The notes under the pieces were generated by a model. That model saw nothing but the letters and a program-made list of their open reading frames with translations. It had not been told where the DNA came from and ran no database searches. Shown piece after piece: positions 35,791-45,189 of a DNA stretch of 64,000 nucleotides. Both the position numbers and the translations under genes were made by a program. Positions within the stretch are counted from its first letter, which is position 1. Each line of letters opens with the position of its first letter. The DNA comes from Wocania ichthyoenteri Th78 (lineage in GTDB: Bacteria; Bacteroidota; Bacteroidia; Flavobacteriales; Flavobacteriaceae): assembly GCF_000789235.1 (NCBI RefSeq), contig NZ_KN525716.1, positions 2,276,100 through 2,340,099 of the forward strand. Direction: 5' to 3'.

Positions 35791-37012
35791 TATAGACCTT
35801 TGGCGCGAAATATTTCAAAGTATTAATAAAAATAGAACCAGAAGTTTGCTTTCTGGTTTTACTGTGGCATTTGCCATACTATTATTTACTATTCTTTTTG
35901 GTATCGCTAATGGATTAAAAAACACATTTGCCGAAGCGTTTGTTGATGATGCTAACAACTCTATTTTTATTCGATCAGGACAAACAACAAAGGCTCATAA
36001 GGGGTTGCAAGCAGGCAGGCGCATTCAGTTTAAAAACGAAGATTTTAATTATGTAAAAGATGAGTTTGGTAATAAAGTTGAATTTATAACAGCAAGAATT
36101 TATAGGAATGTTCAAGCTTCTTTTAGAAACGAACAAAATAATTATAGTTTAAGAGCTGTACATCCAGATCATCAGTATTTAGAAAAAACAAAAATAAAAG
36201 AAGGACGATATATTAATCAAAACGACTTAAAAAACAGAACAAAAGTTGTTGTTATTGGCAGGCTTGTTGAAGAAGATTTGTTTTTAAAAACAGCTGCTAT
36301 AGGGAAATATATAAATCTGAATGGCATACAATATAAAGTGGTTGGTGTTTTTACAGACGATGGAGGCGATAACGAAGAACGTTTAATATATATGCCAGTA
36401 ACAACGGCACAACATTTATATGGGAATAATGATTATATAGATCAAATAAATTTAACCTATAATCCCGAAATGGATTACGATCAAGCATTAGCATTTAGCA
36501 CTTTGTTAACTAGAAAACTTAAGGATCGTTTTTCTGTAGCAAGAAGCGATCAAAGAGCTGTTAGAGTTCGTAATCGTGCAGAAGGCACAAAGCAAGTAGA
36601 TGCTATGACAGGGGGGTTAACCGTTATTATACTAGTCATTGGTTTTGGTACTTTAATAGCAGGTATTGTTGGCGTTAGTAATATTATGATTTTTATAGTA
36701 AAAGAACGTACCAAAGAAATAGGTATTCGTAAAGCTTTAGGCGCATCACCACGGTCAATCGTATCAATAATTTTAATTGAGTCTATTTTAATAACAGCTA
36801 TTGCTGGTTATGTTGGTTTAATACTTGGTATCGGTGTTTTAGAGCTTGTAGAACCAAGCTTAGAAGAATACTTTATAAAAGATCCAGGTGTAAGTAATAG
36901 TCTTGTAATTGGTGCAACCATTACATTAGTAACAGCTGGGGCTATTGCTGGATATTTACCTGCAAAAAAAGCATCGAGAATTAAACCTATTGTAGCATTA
37001 AGAAACGATTAA
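35783..37012 (+). CDS. MacB-type ABC transporter permease, first of a pair
   Basis: The 409-residue protein has the MacB/FtsX architecture: an N-terminal helix (~24-46), a large periplasmic MacB_PCD-like domain (~50-270), and three C-terminal helices (~280-305, 330-355, 372-395). The coupling motif is 'VKERTKEIGIRKALGASPRSI'-like (core 'KERTKEIGIRKALGAS'). It overlaps the ATPase gene by 8 bp and the second permease follows after 2 bp. The two permeases probably form a heterodimer. Substrate unknown; candidates include peptides, macrolide-like compounds or envelope lipoproteins. Confidence 0.92.
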   Translation: MFDIDLWREIFQSINKNRTRSLLSGFTVAFAILLFTILFGIANGLKNTFAEAFVDDANNSIFIRSGQTTKAHKGLQAGRRIQFKNEDFNYVKDEFGNKVEFITARIYRNVQASFRNEQNNYSLRAVHPDHQYLEKTKIKEGRYINQNDLKNRTKVVVIGRLVEEDLFLKTAAIGKYINLNGIQYKVVGVFTDDGGDNEERLIYMPVTTAQHLYGNNDYIDQINLTYNPEMDYDQALAFSTLLTRKLKDRFSVARSDQRAVRVRNRAEGTKQVDAMTGGLTVIILVIGFGTLIAGIVGVSNIMIFIVKERTKEIGIRKALGASPRSIVSIILIESILITAIAGYVGLILGIGVLELVEPSLEEYFIKDPGVSNSLVIGATITLVTAGAIAGYLPAKKASRIKPIVALRND

Positions 37013-37014
37013 TT

Positions 37015-38259
37015 ATGTTTAAATTTTTATTCGATAGAGATACATGGCAAGAAGTTTACGATAGCTTTAGTAAAAATAAACTAAGGTCTATACTTACTAT
37101 GGTAGGGGTTTGGTGGGGCATTTTACTATTAATAGGATTATTGGGGTCAGCAAGAGGATTAGAAAACTCATTCAATAGATTATTTGGAAGCTTTGCAACA
37201 AACAGTGTTTTTGTATGGGGTCAAAGCACAAGTAAACCATTTAAAGGATTTCAAGAAGGTAAACAAGTACGATTAACTTTGTCTGATGCTAAAAAAGTAG
37301 AAGAAAATGTTGAAGGCATCGAGTTTGTTGTGCCTAGAAATCAAAATCAAGCACAAGTAGTTAGAAAATTCCTTTCAGGAAATTTCGGAATAAATGGAGA
37401 CTATCCATTATTAGACCAAGTTCAAAAGAAAAAACTAATTCATGGCAGGTTTATTAATCAGAATGATATTGACGATAATAAAAAAATAGCCGTCATATCA
37501 GAAGAAATTTATAAGCAATTATTTGATAAAGACGAAGATGTTATTGGCGAATACATTCAAATTAATAGCATAAACTTTAAAGTTGTTGGTATGTTTGAAA
37601 ACGGCAATGTTAATATGGGACCAACATCAGATATTCATATTCCATTCACAACATTTCAACAGATATACAATCAAGGCGATCAAATTGGTTGGATGATGAT
37701 AACGGGGAAACCAGAAAACGACATCAAACAAATTGAAAACGATGCTAAATTATTACTTAAAAACTTAAATAGTATTCACCCTAAAGATAAAAGGGCTTTT
37801 GGTAGTTTTAACTTAGGAAAAGAGTTTGCAAAAGTTACCGGATTTTTAACAGGTATGCAATTTTTAACATGGTTTGTAGGTATAGCAACATTAATAGCAG
37901 GCGTATTTGCCATTGGTAATATTTTATTAATTACAGTAAAAGAACGTACTAAAGAAATTGGAGTACGTCGTGCTTTAGGTGCCACACCATTTGAGATTAA
38001 AAGACAGATAGTAGTTGAGGCAGTATTTTTAACTCTAGTTGCTGGATTATTCGGAATTATATCTGGCGGATGGATTTTAATTGCATTAGATGCCGCTTTC
38101 GGGCAAGGAGACGATGCTGCCATAGTAAACGCATCCGTGTCAATAGCAGTGGTATTTATAGCATTAGTAATATTAGTAATATTAGGAACTTTAATAGGAT
38201 TAATTCCTGCATTTAAAGCCACAAGTATAAAACCAATTGAAGCATTAAGAGAAGAATAA
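37015..38259 (+). CDS. MacB-type ABC transporter permease, second of a pair
   Basis: The 414-residue paralogue of the preceding gene has the same layout: first helix ~27-48, periplasmic domain ~50-280, three C-terminal helices and 'KERTKEIGVRRALGATPFEI'. Sequence similarity to its partner is clear at both ends and low in the periplasmic domain. This is the pattern expected for a heterodimeric transporter. It lies 12 bp before the adaptor gene. Confidence 0.92.
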   Translation: MFKFLFDRDTWQEVYDSFSKNKLRSILTMVGVWWGILLLIGLLGSARGLENSFNRLFGSFATNSVFVWGQSTSKPFKGFQEGKQVRLTLSDAKKVEENVEGIEFVVPRNQNQAQVVRKFLSGNFGINGDYPLLDQVQKKKLIHGRFINQNDIDDNKKIAVISEEIYKQLFDKDEDVIGEYIQINSINFKVVGMFENGNVNMGPTSDIHIPFTTFQQIYNQGDQIGWMMITGKPENDIKQIENDAKLLLKNLNSIHPKDKRAFGSFNLGKEFAKVTGFLTGMQFLTWFVGIATLIAGVFAIGNILLITVKERTKEIGVRRALGATPFEIKRQIVVEAVFLTLVAGLFGIISGGWILIALDAAFGQGDDAAIVNASVSIAVVFIALVILVILGTLIGLIPAFKATSIKPIEALREE

Positions 38260-38271
38260 ACAATCAAAAAA

Positions 38272-39390
38272 ATGAACAAAACAGTAAAAATTATTTTAGG
38301 AATCGTTGTTTTAGTACTATTAGTATTTGTATTAAAGTATTTTAAAGATGCCAACTCAAAAGATGTCGTAGACTATAAAGTTGAAGAGCCTTTTTACACA
38401 TCAATCAACACAAAAGCTGTGGCAACGGGTAAATTAAATCCAGAAGAAGAGATTGAATTAAAACCGCAAATCTCTGGTATTGTAGATAAAATACTTGTTG
38501 AAGAAGGCGATATTGTTAAAAAAGGCGATTTAATTGCAAAAATTAGAGTAGTGCCTAACGAGCAAAGTTTAGTTAGTGCAAAAAGTAGAATATCATCATC
38601 TAGATTGTCATACGATAACTCAAAAACATTGTATGATAGAAATAAAACACTTTTTGAAAAAGGTGTAATTTCTCAACAAGATTTTGAAAATAGCGCACTG
38701 TCATTTAACCAAGCAAAAGAGTCGCTAACTCAAGCACAAAACGATTACCAAATTATAAAAAGAGGGTCTATTTCTGGTGGAAGTTCTGCAAACACAAATA
38801 TTGTAGCACAAATACCTGGTACAATTTTAGAGATTCCTGTTCGAGAGGGCGATCAAGTTATTCAAAGTAACAACTTTAATGCAGGTACAACCATTGCTAC
38901 TATTGCAGATATGAGTCTTATGATTTTTGAAGGTAAAGTTGACGAAGCAGAAGTTGGTAAACTTCAAGAAGGTAAAGAAATTAAAGTGTTATTAGGAGCT
39001 ATTAATGATAAGGAATTCCCAGCAAAATTGACTTTTGTTGCACCTAAAGGTATAGAGGAGAATGGAGCAGTACAGTTTACTATAAAAGCAGACGTACAAA
39101 TAGAACAAAGCACAAATATTAGAGCAGGTTATAGCGCTAATGCAGAAATTGACATAGAAAGTAAAGATAGCGTTTTAGCCATTAAAGAAGCCTTATTGCA
39201 ATACAATAGAATTACAGAAAAACCTTTTGTAGAAATACAAAAAGAAGATGGTAAGTTCGAGAAAAGTAATGTAACTCTTGGTTTGTCTGATGGTATTAAT
39301 GTAGAGATAACCGAAGGAGTTAAAGAAGGCGACAAAATTAAAGTGTGGAATAAAGCATCAAAAGATAACGAAGATGATGAGAATGATTAA
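38272..39390 (+). CDS. Periplasmic adaptor (membrane fusion) protein of a MacA/HlyD type efflux system
   Basis: The 372-residue protein has an N-terminal membrane anchor (~5-23) and a barrel-sandwich (lipoyl-like) half motif at ~45-85 ('ELKPQISGIVDKILVEEGDI'). A coiled-coil hairpin (~90-160) follows, then the second lipoyl half (~175-210, 'AQIPGTILEIPVREGDQV') and beta-barrel and membrane-proximal domains to ~350. It would bridge the MacB-like permeases to the TolC protein. The C-terminal tail is acidic. It overlaps the frame of the TolC gene only if a less likely early start is used there. Confidence 0.9.
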   Translation: MNKTVKIILGIVVLVLLVFVLKYFKDANSKDVVDYKVEEPFYTSINTKAVATGKLNPEEEIELKPQISGIVDKILVEEGDIVKKGDLIAKIRVVPNEQSLVSAKSRISSSRLSYDNSKTLYDRNKTLFEKGVISQQDFENSALSFNQAKESLTQAQNDYQIIKRGSISGGSSANTNIVAQIPGTILEIPVREGDQVIQSNNFNAGTTIATIADMSLMIFEGKVDEAEVGKLQEGKEIKVLLGAINDKEFPAKLTFVAPKGIEENGAVQFTIKADVQIEQSTNIRAGYSANAEIDIESKDSVLAIKEALLQYNRITEKPFVEIQKEDGKFEKSNVTLGLSDGINVEITEGVKEGDKIKVWNKASKDNEDDEND

Positions 39391-39406
39391 TTTCAGTATT
39401 ATAAAT

Positions 39407-40726
39407 ATGAAAAATAACTTGTTAGTATGTTTGCTGTTAATTATAGCATCATCTTTTGCTCAACAAAAAAAATGGACGCTGCAAGAATCAGTAGCACATG
39501 CACTAGAACATAATATTTCTGTAAAGCAAACGGAGAACACATTGCTTATAAACGAACAAGATATTGTAGCTGCAAAAGGACAGTTTTTGCCATCAGTAAG
39601 TGGTAGTGTTTCTCAAGGTTTAAGTTTAGGGACTAGTTTGGTAGCACAAGGTATATTTGCAAATAGAACAAGTCATTCCACAAGTTTAGGCTTAAGCGTA
39701 TCGCAAAATGTTTTTAGTGGATTTAGAACTTTAAACAGTTATAAACAATCTAAATTAAATTCAGAGCGAAGTCAATTAGAATTAGAGCGCTTAAAAGATG
39801 ATATATCTTTAAATGTTGTTGATGCTTATTTGAATATCTTATTTAATAAGGAAAATTTAGAAACAGCAAAAGCACAATTCGATTTTAGCCAAAAACAACT
39901 CAAACAAGTACAAGATTTGGTAGATGCTGGCGTACAACCCAAAGCTAATATTTATGATGCTGAAGCAACTTTAAGTAGAGATGCACAACAAGTTACTATT
40001 GCTGAAAACAATTTTAATTTGGCATTACTTACATTGTCACAATTATTACAAGTACCTTTTAATGGGTTTGATGTAGAAATGATAGATGTTAATACACCAT
40101 CAGAAGCTTTGCTGTATAAAGATGCCACTCCAATTTTAAACTATGCGTTGCAAAATAGGAACGAAATTAAAATAGCTGAAAAAAATATTGAAAGCGCTCA
40201 ATTAAGCACGAAAATTTCTAAAAGCGGTTATTTACCTAACGTTTCATTAGGTTATGGTTTTGGTACTAATGCATTCTATTCAAATTTGGCTAATAATGAA
40301 GCTGCTTTTTTAGATCAATTAAATGATAATAAAGGACATAGTTTTAACCTTAATGTTGGAATTCCTATTTTTTCTAGATTTCAGAATAAAACGGCAGTAG
40401 CAAAATCTAAAATTCAAGAAGATAACAGTAAACTGCGTTTACAACAAGCTAAGTTAGATTTAGAATCTAATATTCAAAGAGCTTATACAGATGCTCAAGC
40501 TGCATTTAAAGCTTATGATGCAGCAAAAAAATCTTTAGCCTCTCAAGAATTAGCATTTAACAATTCTCAAGAGCGTTACAATATTGGTAATATGACAGCT
40601 TTCGATTTGGAACAAGCCAGAGTGCAGTTTATAAATGCACAATCGTCTTTAATAAATGCTAAGTACGATTTTGTTTTTAAGACAAAAGTTTTAGACTTTT
40701 ACATGGGGAAATCTTTAACTAATTAA
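39407..40726 (+). CDS. TolC family outer-membrane efflux channel
   Basis: I choose the ATG at 39407 (16 bp after the adaptor stop) because 'MKNNLLVCLLLIIASSFAQ' is a normal signal peptide; an in-frame ATG at 39374 would add 11 residues before it and overlap the adaptor gene. The 439-residue product has the two structural repeats of outer-membrane factors: long coiled-coil helices around ~110-210 and ~310-420, with beta strands between. 'LSVSQNVFSGFRTLNSYKQS' and 'LNVGIPIFSRFQNK' mark the strand entries of the two halves. It completes the ABC efflux operon. Confidence 0.92.
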   Translation: MKNNLLVCLLLIIASSFAQQKKWTLQESVAHALEHNISVKQTENTLLINEQDIVAAKGQFLPSVSGSVSQGLSLGTSLVAQGIFANRTSHSTSLGLSVSQNVFSGFRTLNSYKQSKLNSERSQLELERLKDDISLNVVDAYLNILFNKENLETAKAQFDFSQKQLKQVQDLVDAGVQPKANIYDAEATLSRDAQQVTIAENNFNLALLTLSQLLQVPFNGFDVEMIDVNTPSEALLYKDATPILNYALQNRNEIKIAEKNIESAQLSTKISKSGYLPNVSLGYGFGTNAFYSNLANNEAAFLDQLNDNKGHSFNLNVGIPIFSRFQNKTAVAKSKIQEDNSKLRLQQAKLDLESNIQRAYTDAQAAFKAYDAAKKSLASQELAFNNSQERYNIGNMTAFDLEQARVQFINAQSSLINAKYDFVFKTKVLDFYMGKSLTN

Positions 40727-40770
40727 TTAAAGAAATAATTCCTTGAAGTAAAGATTTCAAGATTTAAAAG

Positions 40771-40822
40771 ATTGTCATTCCCGCGTGTCATTAAGCTTAG
40801 TCGAAGTGAAGGCTGGAATCTA
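40771..40822 (+). repeat. Interrupted GTCATTC hairpin repeat carrying a second repeat in its loop
   Basis: Left half 'attgtcattcccgcg' (40771-40785) and right half 'aaggctggaatcta' (40809-40822) form one hairpin repeat. Exactly between them is a 23-base block (40786-40808) starting 'tgtcatt' and ending 'agtcgaagtg', a member of the other repeat family. Confidence 0.7.
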
Positions 40823-40833
40823 TTAAAAAGAAA

Positions 40834-41514
40834 ATGAGTACATATATCCTAAACATAGAAACCGCAACAACCAATTGCTCAGTCTCTCTTTCAAAAGATG
40901 GAGAGACTTTGGTTTTAAAGGAAGATTACGATAAAAATTATTCGCATGCCGAACGACTTCATGTGTATATTGATGCTGTTCTAAAAGAAGCGAAAATCAG
41001 TTCAAAACATTTAGATGCAATTGCCATTAGCAAAGGTCCAGGTTCTTATACAGGGTTACGAATTGGAGTTTCGGCAGCAAAAGGGCTTTGTTTTGCTCTA
41101 GATAAGCCATTAATTTCTGTGCCAACTTTAGAGGCTTTAGCTCGTCAAGTTAAAACAAATGATGGCGTTATTGTAGCCATGTTAGATGCCAGACGCATGG
41201 AAGTATATTCTGCTATTTTTGATTCCAATTATAATCAAATAAGAGAAACCCAAGCACAAATTTTAGATGAAACTTCTTTTAAAGACTATTTAGAAAAACA
41301 AAAAATCTATTTTATTGGGAATGGTGTTAAAAAAACTAAAGCACTTATTAATCATCCAAACGCAATTTTTATCGAAGGCAAACTGCCTTCTTCAAGAGAA
41401 ATGGGAATATTAGCTTATAATAAATACAAAAAAAGCGACATTGAAGATGTCGCCTATTTTGAACCATATTATTTAAAAGATTTTGTGGCGTTAAAGCCTA
41501 AATCAAAATCTTAA
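40834..41514 (+). CDS. tsaB: tRNA threonylcarbamoyladenosine biosynthesis protein TsaB
   Basis: The 226-residue ASKHA-fold protein is a partner of TsaD in forming t6A37 in ANN-decoding tRNAs. 'ILNIETATTNCSVSLSKDGE' at the N-terminus and 'AISKGPGSYTGLRIGVSAAK' (~68-87) are family hallmarks, and 'VAMLDARRMEVYSAIF' follows. Length is normal. It is a single gene whose 3' end faces mscS with only 4 bp between the two stop codons. Confidence 0.95.
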   Translation: MSTYILNIETATTNCSVSLSKDGETLVLKEDYDKNYSHAERLHVYIDAVLKEAKISSKHLDAIAISKGPGSYTGLRIGVSAAKGLCFALDKPLISVPTLEALARQVKTNDGVIVAMLDARRMEVYSAIFDSNYNQIRETQAQILDETSFKDYLEKQKIYFIGNGVKKTKALINHPNAIFIEGKLPSSREMGILAYNKYKKSDIEDVAYFEPYYLKDFVALKPKSKS

Positions 41515-41518
41515 TTAA

Positions 41519-42331
41519 TTATCCTTTCTTTTGAATTTCAACTTGATGTGGATAAGGAATATCAATTCCAGCTTTATCAAGTGCTTCTTTTACATCTTCA
41601 GTAATTCCAAAATAAACAGCCCAATAATCATCGGCAGTACTCCACGGTCTTACAGCAAAATTTATCGAACTATCTGCTAATTCAGATACATTTACAGTTG
41701 GCGCAGGTTCTTTTAAAACCTTAGGATGAGATGTTAAAACTTGCATTAAAACATCTTTGGTTTTTTTAATATCAGAATCATAACCAACACCAAAAGTTAA
41801 ATCGACTCTACGTGTGCCTTCTGTAGTGTAATTAATAATGTTCCCGTTTGATAAAGACCCGTTAGGAATAATAATTTCTTTATTAGATAGTCCCGTTAAT
41901 TTGGTTGTAAAGATTTCAATTTCTTTAACAACTCCTATTTCACCTTGTGCTTCAATTAAATCACCAATTTTAAAAGGCTTAAAAATCATAATTAAAACAC
42001 CACCGGCAAAATTACCTAAAGAACCCTGTAATGCTAAACCAATGGCTAAACCTGCTGCAGCTAAAATAGCAGCGAATGATGTGGTTTCTACGCCAACAGT
42101 ACCAAGTACTACAACTATTAAAATAATTTTTAAGATCCAGCCTAAAAGGTTTACTAAGAATTTTTGTAAACTCTCATCATAATTTCTTTTAGACATTATT
42201 TTTTTAGTGGTTTTTAGTAATTTTTTAATGACCCAAGACCCAATAATCCAAATAAGAATAGCACCTATCATTTTCGGTCCAAAATCCATAATTAGATCAT
42301 AGCCTTTGTCAATCCATCTTTCTAAATCCAT
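41519..42331 (-). CDS. Small-conductance mechanosensitive channel, MscS family
   Basis: The 270-residue protein has three N-terminal helices (~18-36, 58-80, 86-112) with the pore helix 'GLAIGLALQGSLGNFAGGVL' (~94-113, Gly/Ala packed as in MscS TM3). The cytoplasmic beta domain follows ('GDLIEAQGEIGVVKEIEIFT') and an alpha/beta C-terminal domain. Such channels open under membrane tension and release solutes on osmotic downshock. Downstream of it, tsaB is convergent; upstream, DUF1304 and a thioredoxin-domain gene lie in the same orientation. Confidence 0.93.
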   Translation of the reverse strand: MDLERWIDKGYDLIMDFGPKMIGAILIWIIGSWVIKKLLKTTKKIMSKRNYDESLQKFLVNLLGWILKIILIVVVLGTVGVETTSFAAILAAAGLAIGLALQGSLGNFAGGVLIMIFKPFKIGDLIEAQGEIGVVKEIEIFTTKLTGLSNKEIIIPNGSLSNGNIINYTTEGTRRVDLTFGVGYDSDIKKTKDVLMQVLTSHPKVLKEPAPTVNVSELADSSINFAVRPWSTADDYWAVYFGITEDVKEALDKAGIDIPYPHQVEIQKKG

Positions 42332-42348
42332 ATTGTTATTTTAATTTT

Positions 42349-42705
42349 TTAGTTGATAAATATTGTGATTAGCGCAAATATAGCAGGAATACTTTGCACA
42401 TAAAACAGTTTAATTTGCTTTGTAGAATAAGACCCATAAATACCAGCAATGGTCACACAAACAAGAAAAAATATGGCAGCATTTATGTCTTTTTGAATAA
42501 TTGAAAAAACTAGTCCAGCAGACAAAAACCCATTATACAGCCCTTGATTTGCAGCTAATACCTTTGTCTCTTCGGCAAATGTCTTCGACTTTAGCCCGAA
42601 TGCTTTAATGCCTTTTGGTTTGGTCCATAAAAACATTTCTAATATTAAAAAATAGAAATGCTCAAAAGCTACAAAAGCAATTAATATTATAGTTAGTGTA
42701 CTCAC
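42349..42705 (-). CDS. DUF1304 family membrane protein
   Basis: The 118-residue protein has four hydrophobic helices and the family blocks '[14 protein letters not shown]' (~14-27) and '[16 protein letters not shown]' (~53-68). DUF1304 proteins are small integral membrane proteins of unknown function. Its start overlaps the stop of the upstream thioredoxin-domain gene by 4 bp, so the two are translationally coupled. No function can be given. Confidence 0.85.
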   Translation of the reverse strand: MSTLTIILIAFVAFEHFYFLILEMFLWTKPKGIKAFGLKSKTFAEETKVLAANQGLYNGFLSAGLVFSIIQKDINAAIFFLVCVTIAGIYGSYSTKQIKLFYVQSIPAIFALITIFIN

Positions 42706-44807
42706 TCTTTTAAAAATTTAATAGCATCATTCACTTCGGTAACAGGTAGCTTACAGGCTTTATTAACACATACATAGATAAACGTATAATCTGGGTTGTA
42801 ACGATTTTCTAATAAAGGCATGTTGTTTTCTGATGTGCTTGCCGCAATAAGTTTATTAGGCAAATAGGTTTTGTTTAATGCTGCTATTTTTTGTTTAGCC
42901 TCAACTCCAACAATGGCAACTTCGTAAAAGGGGTGTGCATAATTAAGCATTAAATCGAACCAATTGGAGTACCCTGACGGGTATTCCAGCATTTCTGGCT
43001 TTACATTATTAAGCATGCTCATAGCAGTTTTACTGTAATGTTCGTTATCAAAATAATGCGATAATTTAAATAGGTTTTTCGCCATAATGGAATTGCTTGC
43101 AGGAATAACATTATCGCGGTACTCAATGCTTCTAGATACCAACGATTCATCTTCGTTTGATGTGAAATAAAACATTTTACTTGTATCATCGAAAAAATGA
43201 TCGAAGGTGTAGTTCGCCAAATCTCTTGAAGTGGTTAACCAAGTTTCGTTTAACGTGCTTTCATAAAGTGCTAAAAACGCATCAATGGCAGCGGAGTAAT
43301 CTTCAAGATAACCGTTGATATTACTTTTTTCATTTTTGTAATTATGGTCTAATCCACCATCTTCGCGTAGCATATTATTAATAATAAAGTTGGCGTTTTT
43401 TTCCGCGGAAGCGAGGTAATCTTTATTACCAAATACACGGTATGCATCAACATAACCTTTAAGCATAATAGCGTTCCACGATGTTAAAGTTTTATCGTCT
43501 AATCTTGGTTTTGCTCTTTTATTACGCTCTTTTAAAAGTATGTTTTTCCAATTACTTTTCTTTTTATTTAAAGCATCAATGGTAATATTATGCTTTTTAA
43601 TAATGGATGCATTATCGTCTTTTCTAATTAAAACATAATTATCGTGTTCCCAAAAGCCGTAATTATTTATATTGTAATAATCTGAAAATAATTCAAAATC
43701 ATCTTTTAAAATTGTTTTGAGTTCTTCCTTTTTCCAAACATAAAAAGCACCTTCTTCGAGTTCACCTTCAGGGGTATTGCTATCGGCATCAAGCGATGAA
43801 TAGAAAGCTCCATTTTCAGTTGTCATATCTCGCTTAATATATTCTAATGTTTCGGTAACAATATCTTTATATAATTCGTTTTTTGTTGTGAGGTAAGCAT
43901 CTGCATATAAACTTACTAACTGTCCATTATCGTAAAGCATTTTTTCGAAATGAGGTACATGCCATTTTGTATCGACAGAATACCTAGAAAACCCACCTCC
44001 AATTTGATCGAAAATACCACCATAAGCCATTTTTGTTAGCGTAAGATTTACATAATCTTGAAGTTTTTTATCGTTAGTTTGGTAAGCATACCGAAGTAAA
44101 AAATGATAGTTATTAGGCATCATAAACTTAGGAGCTTGATTCATGCCGCCTTGATTGTTATCAAAGTTTTTTGACCAGTTTTTTAAAGCATCGTCTATAT
44201 AACTTTTTTCAAAAATTGGTTCATCAGTATTTAGGGTAACCACATCTAAAGCCTTAATACCTTGTTCTAATTTGTTGGCGTATTCGTATAGTTTCTTAGG
44301 CTTTTCAACATAAAGTTTAGAGATTTGCTCTAAAGCGTCCATCCATTGTTCTTTTTTAAAATAAGTACCACCCCAAACTGGTCTGCCGTCGGGTAAAGCA
44401 ATAACATTAAGTGGCCAACCACCACTTCCCGTCATAAGTTGTACAGCACTCATATAAACCTGGTCTACATCTGGTCGCTCTTCTCGATCTACTTTTATAT
44501 TGATAAAATTTTTGTTCATGACTTGAGCCACCAAACTATCTTCAAAACTTTCATGCTCCATAACATGACACCAATGGCAAGCGGCATAACCTACACTTAT
44601 AAGTATAAGTTTATTTTCTGACTTTGCTTTAGCTAGTGTTTTAGGATTCCACGGATTCCAGTTTACAGGATTATGGGCATGTTGTAGTAAATACGGACTA
44701 GTTTCGTTTATAAGGTCGTTGGTGTATTGATGTTTCATAGTTTCAGAATTCTGACCTTTACAGCTTATTAATGTGATAATAAATAGGGATAATAAAATAG
44801 ATTTCAT
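42702..44807 (-). CDS. Thioredoxin-domain protein of the YyaL/SPATA20 (DUF255) family, putative lipoprotein
   Basis: The 701-residue protein starts with a lipoprotein signal ('LITLISC', Cys16). Residues ~27-185 form the DUF255 thioredoxin-like domain: '[20 protein letters not shown]' and 'CHWCHVM' with Cys77 and Cys80. The rest is an (alpha/alpha)6-type catalytic-like domain related to N-acylglucosamine 2-epimerase/glycoside hydrolase folds ('[17 protein letters not shown]', '[16 protein letters not shown]'). The biological role is not established. The lipoprotein signal is a difference from cytosolic relatives. It overlaps DUF1304 by 4 bp. Confidence 0.9.
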   Translation of the reverse strand: MKSILLSLFIITLISCKGQNSETMKHQYTNDLINETSPYLLQHAHNPVNWNPWNPKTLAKAKSENKLILISVGYAACHWCHVMEHESFEDSLVAQVMNKNFINIKVDREERPDVDQVYMSAVQLMTGSGGWPLNVIALPDGRPVWGGTYFKKEQWMDALEQISKLYVEKPKKLYEYANKLEQGIKALDVVTLNTDEPIFEKSYIDDALKNWSKNFDNNQGGMNQAPKFMMPNNYHFLLRYAYQTNDKKLQDYVNLTLTKMAYGGIFDQIGGGFSRYSVDTKWHVPHFEKMLYDNGQLVSLYADAYLTTKNELYKDIVTETLEYIKRDMTTENGAFYSSLDADSNTPEGELEEGAFYVWKKEELKTILKDDFELFSDYYNINNYGFWEHDNYVLIRKDDNASIIKKHNITIDALNKKKSNWKNILLKERNKRAKPRLDDKTLTSWNAIMLKGYVDAYRVFGNKDYLASAEKNANFIINNMLREDGGLDHNYKNEKSNINGYLEDYSAAIDAFLALYESTLNETWLTTSRDLANYTFDHFFDDTSKMFYFTSNEDESLVSRSIEYRDNVIPASNSIMAKNLFKLSHYFDNEHYSKTAMSMLNNVKPEMLEYPSGYSNWFDLMLNYAHPFYEVAIVGVEAKQKIAALNKTYLPNKLIAASTSENNMPLLENRYNPDYTFIYVCVNKACKLPVTEVNDAIKFLKE

Positions 44808-44811
44808 ATTT

Positions 44812-44819
44812 CAAAGTTA
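44812..44819 (-). promoter_or_regulatory. Possible -7 box for the thioredoxin-domain gene
   Basis: The minus strand reads TAACTTTG, an exact TAnnTTTG match 5-12 bp upstream of the start, which would give a very short leader. No clear -33 element was found. Confidence 0.3.
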
Positions 44820-44833
44820 GCGAAAATTGATCA

Positions 44834-44862
44834 TAAAAAAAGCGTTCAATTAATGAACGCTT
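44834..44862 (-). terminator. Terminator after the dodecin gene
   Basis: AAGCGTTCA (44840-44848) pairs with TGAACGCTT (44854-44862) over a 5-base loop. Read on the minus strand it ends in a run of T. It lies 22 bp after the dodecin stop. Confidence 0.85.
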
Positions 44863-44884
44863 AAATTTTAAAATAAATGTAAAT

Positions 44885-45085
44885 TTAACTTACTTCGAAA
44901 GTGATTTTTAAATTTACTCTAAATTCTGTAACCTCGCCATCTTTTACACTTGCGCTTTGGTCTTGAACGTATACCGAACGTATATTCTTAACACTTTTTG
45001 ATGCGTGTTTTACTGCTTTTTTAGTTGCGTCTTCCCAACTTTTATCTGAGTTTGATAAAATCTCGATTACTTTTAATACTGCCAT
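44885..45085 (-). CDS. Dodecin family flavin-binding protein
   Basis: This 66-residue protein matches the dodecin family in length and pattern: 'KVIEILSNSDKSWEDATKKA' (~5-24), 'ASKSVKNIRSVYVQDQSASV' and a C-terminal strand 'FRVNLKITFEV'. Dodecins form hollow dodecamers that store flavins, and bacterial forms bind FMN or CoA-related ligands. The conserved Trp17 of 'KSWEDA' stacks on the flavin. It has its own terminator and is a single-gene unit. Confidence 0.92.
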   Translation of the reverse strand: MAVLKVIEILSNSDKSWEDATKKAVKHASKSVKNIRSVYVQDQSASVKDGEVTEFRVNLKITFEVS

Positions 45086-45189
45086 GATTTATTTTTTTAA
45101 GATTAAAATTCAACTACCAGTTTAAAGATAGTTGTTTTTTTGACACAGAAAAGTTAAAAAAGTCACCTAAATAAATTGAATATTGCAAT

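Noticed and set aside
37776-38354. 192-codon open frame on the minus strand over the second permease
   Set aside because: It lies opposite a well-supported MacB-type permease with clear motifs and shows no family features of its own.
35783-40726. Macrolide-specific MacAB-TolC name for the efflux operon
   Set aside because: The architecture fits, but two different permeases and unknown substrate make the specific gene names unsafe.
40771-40822. CRISPR array or tRNA in the repeat-containing gaps
   Set aside because: The repeats are single dispersed copies without regular spacers, and no cloverleaf with a T-loop GTTCRA motif was seen.
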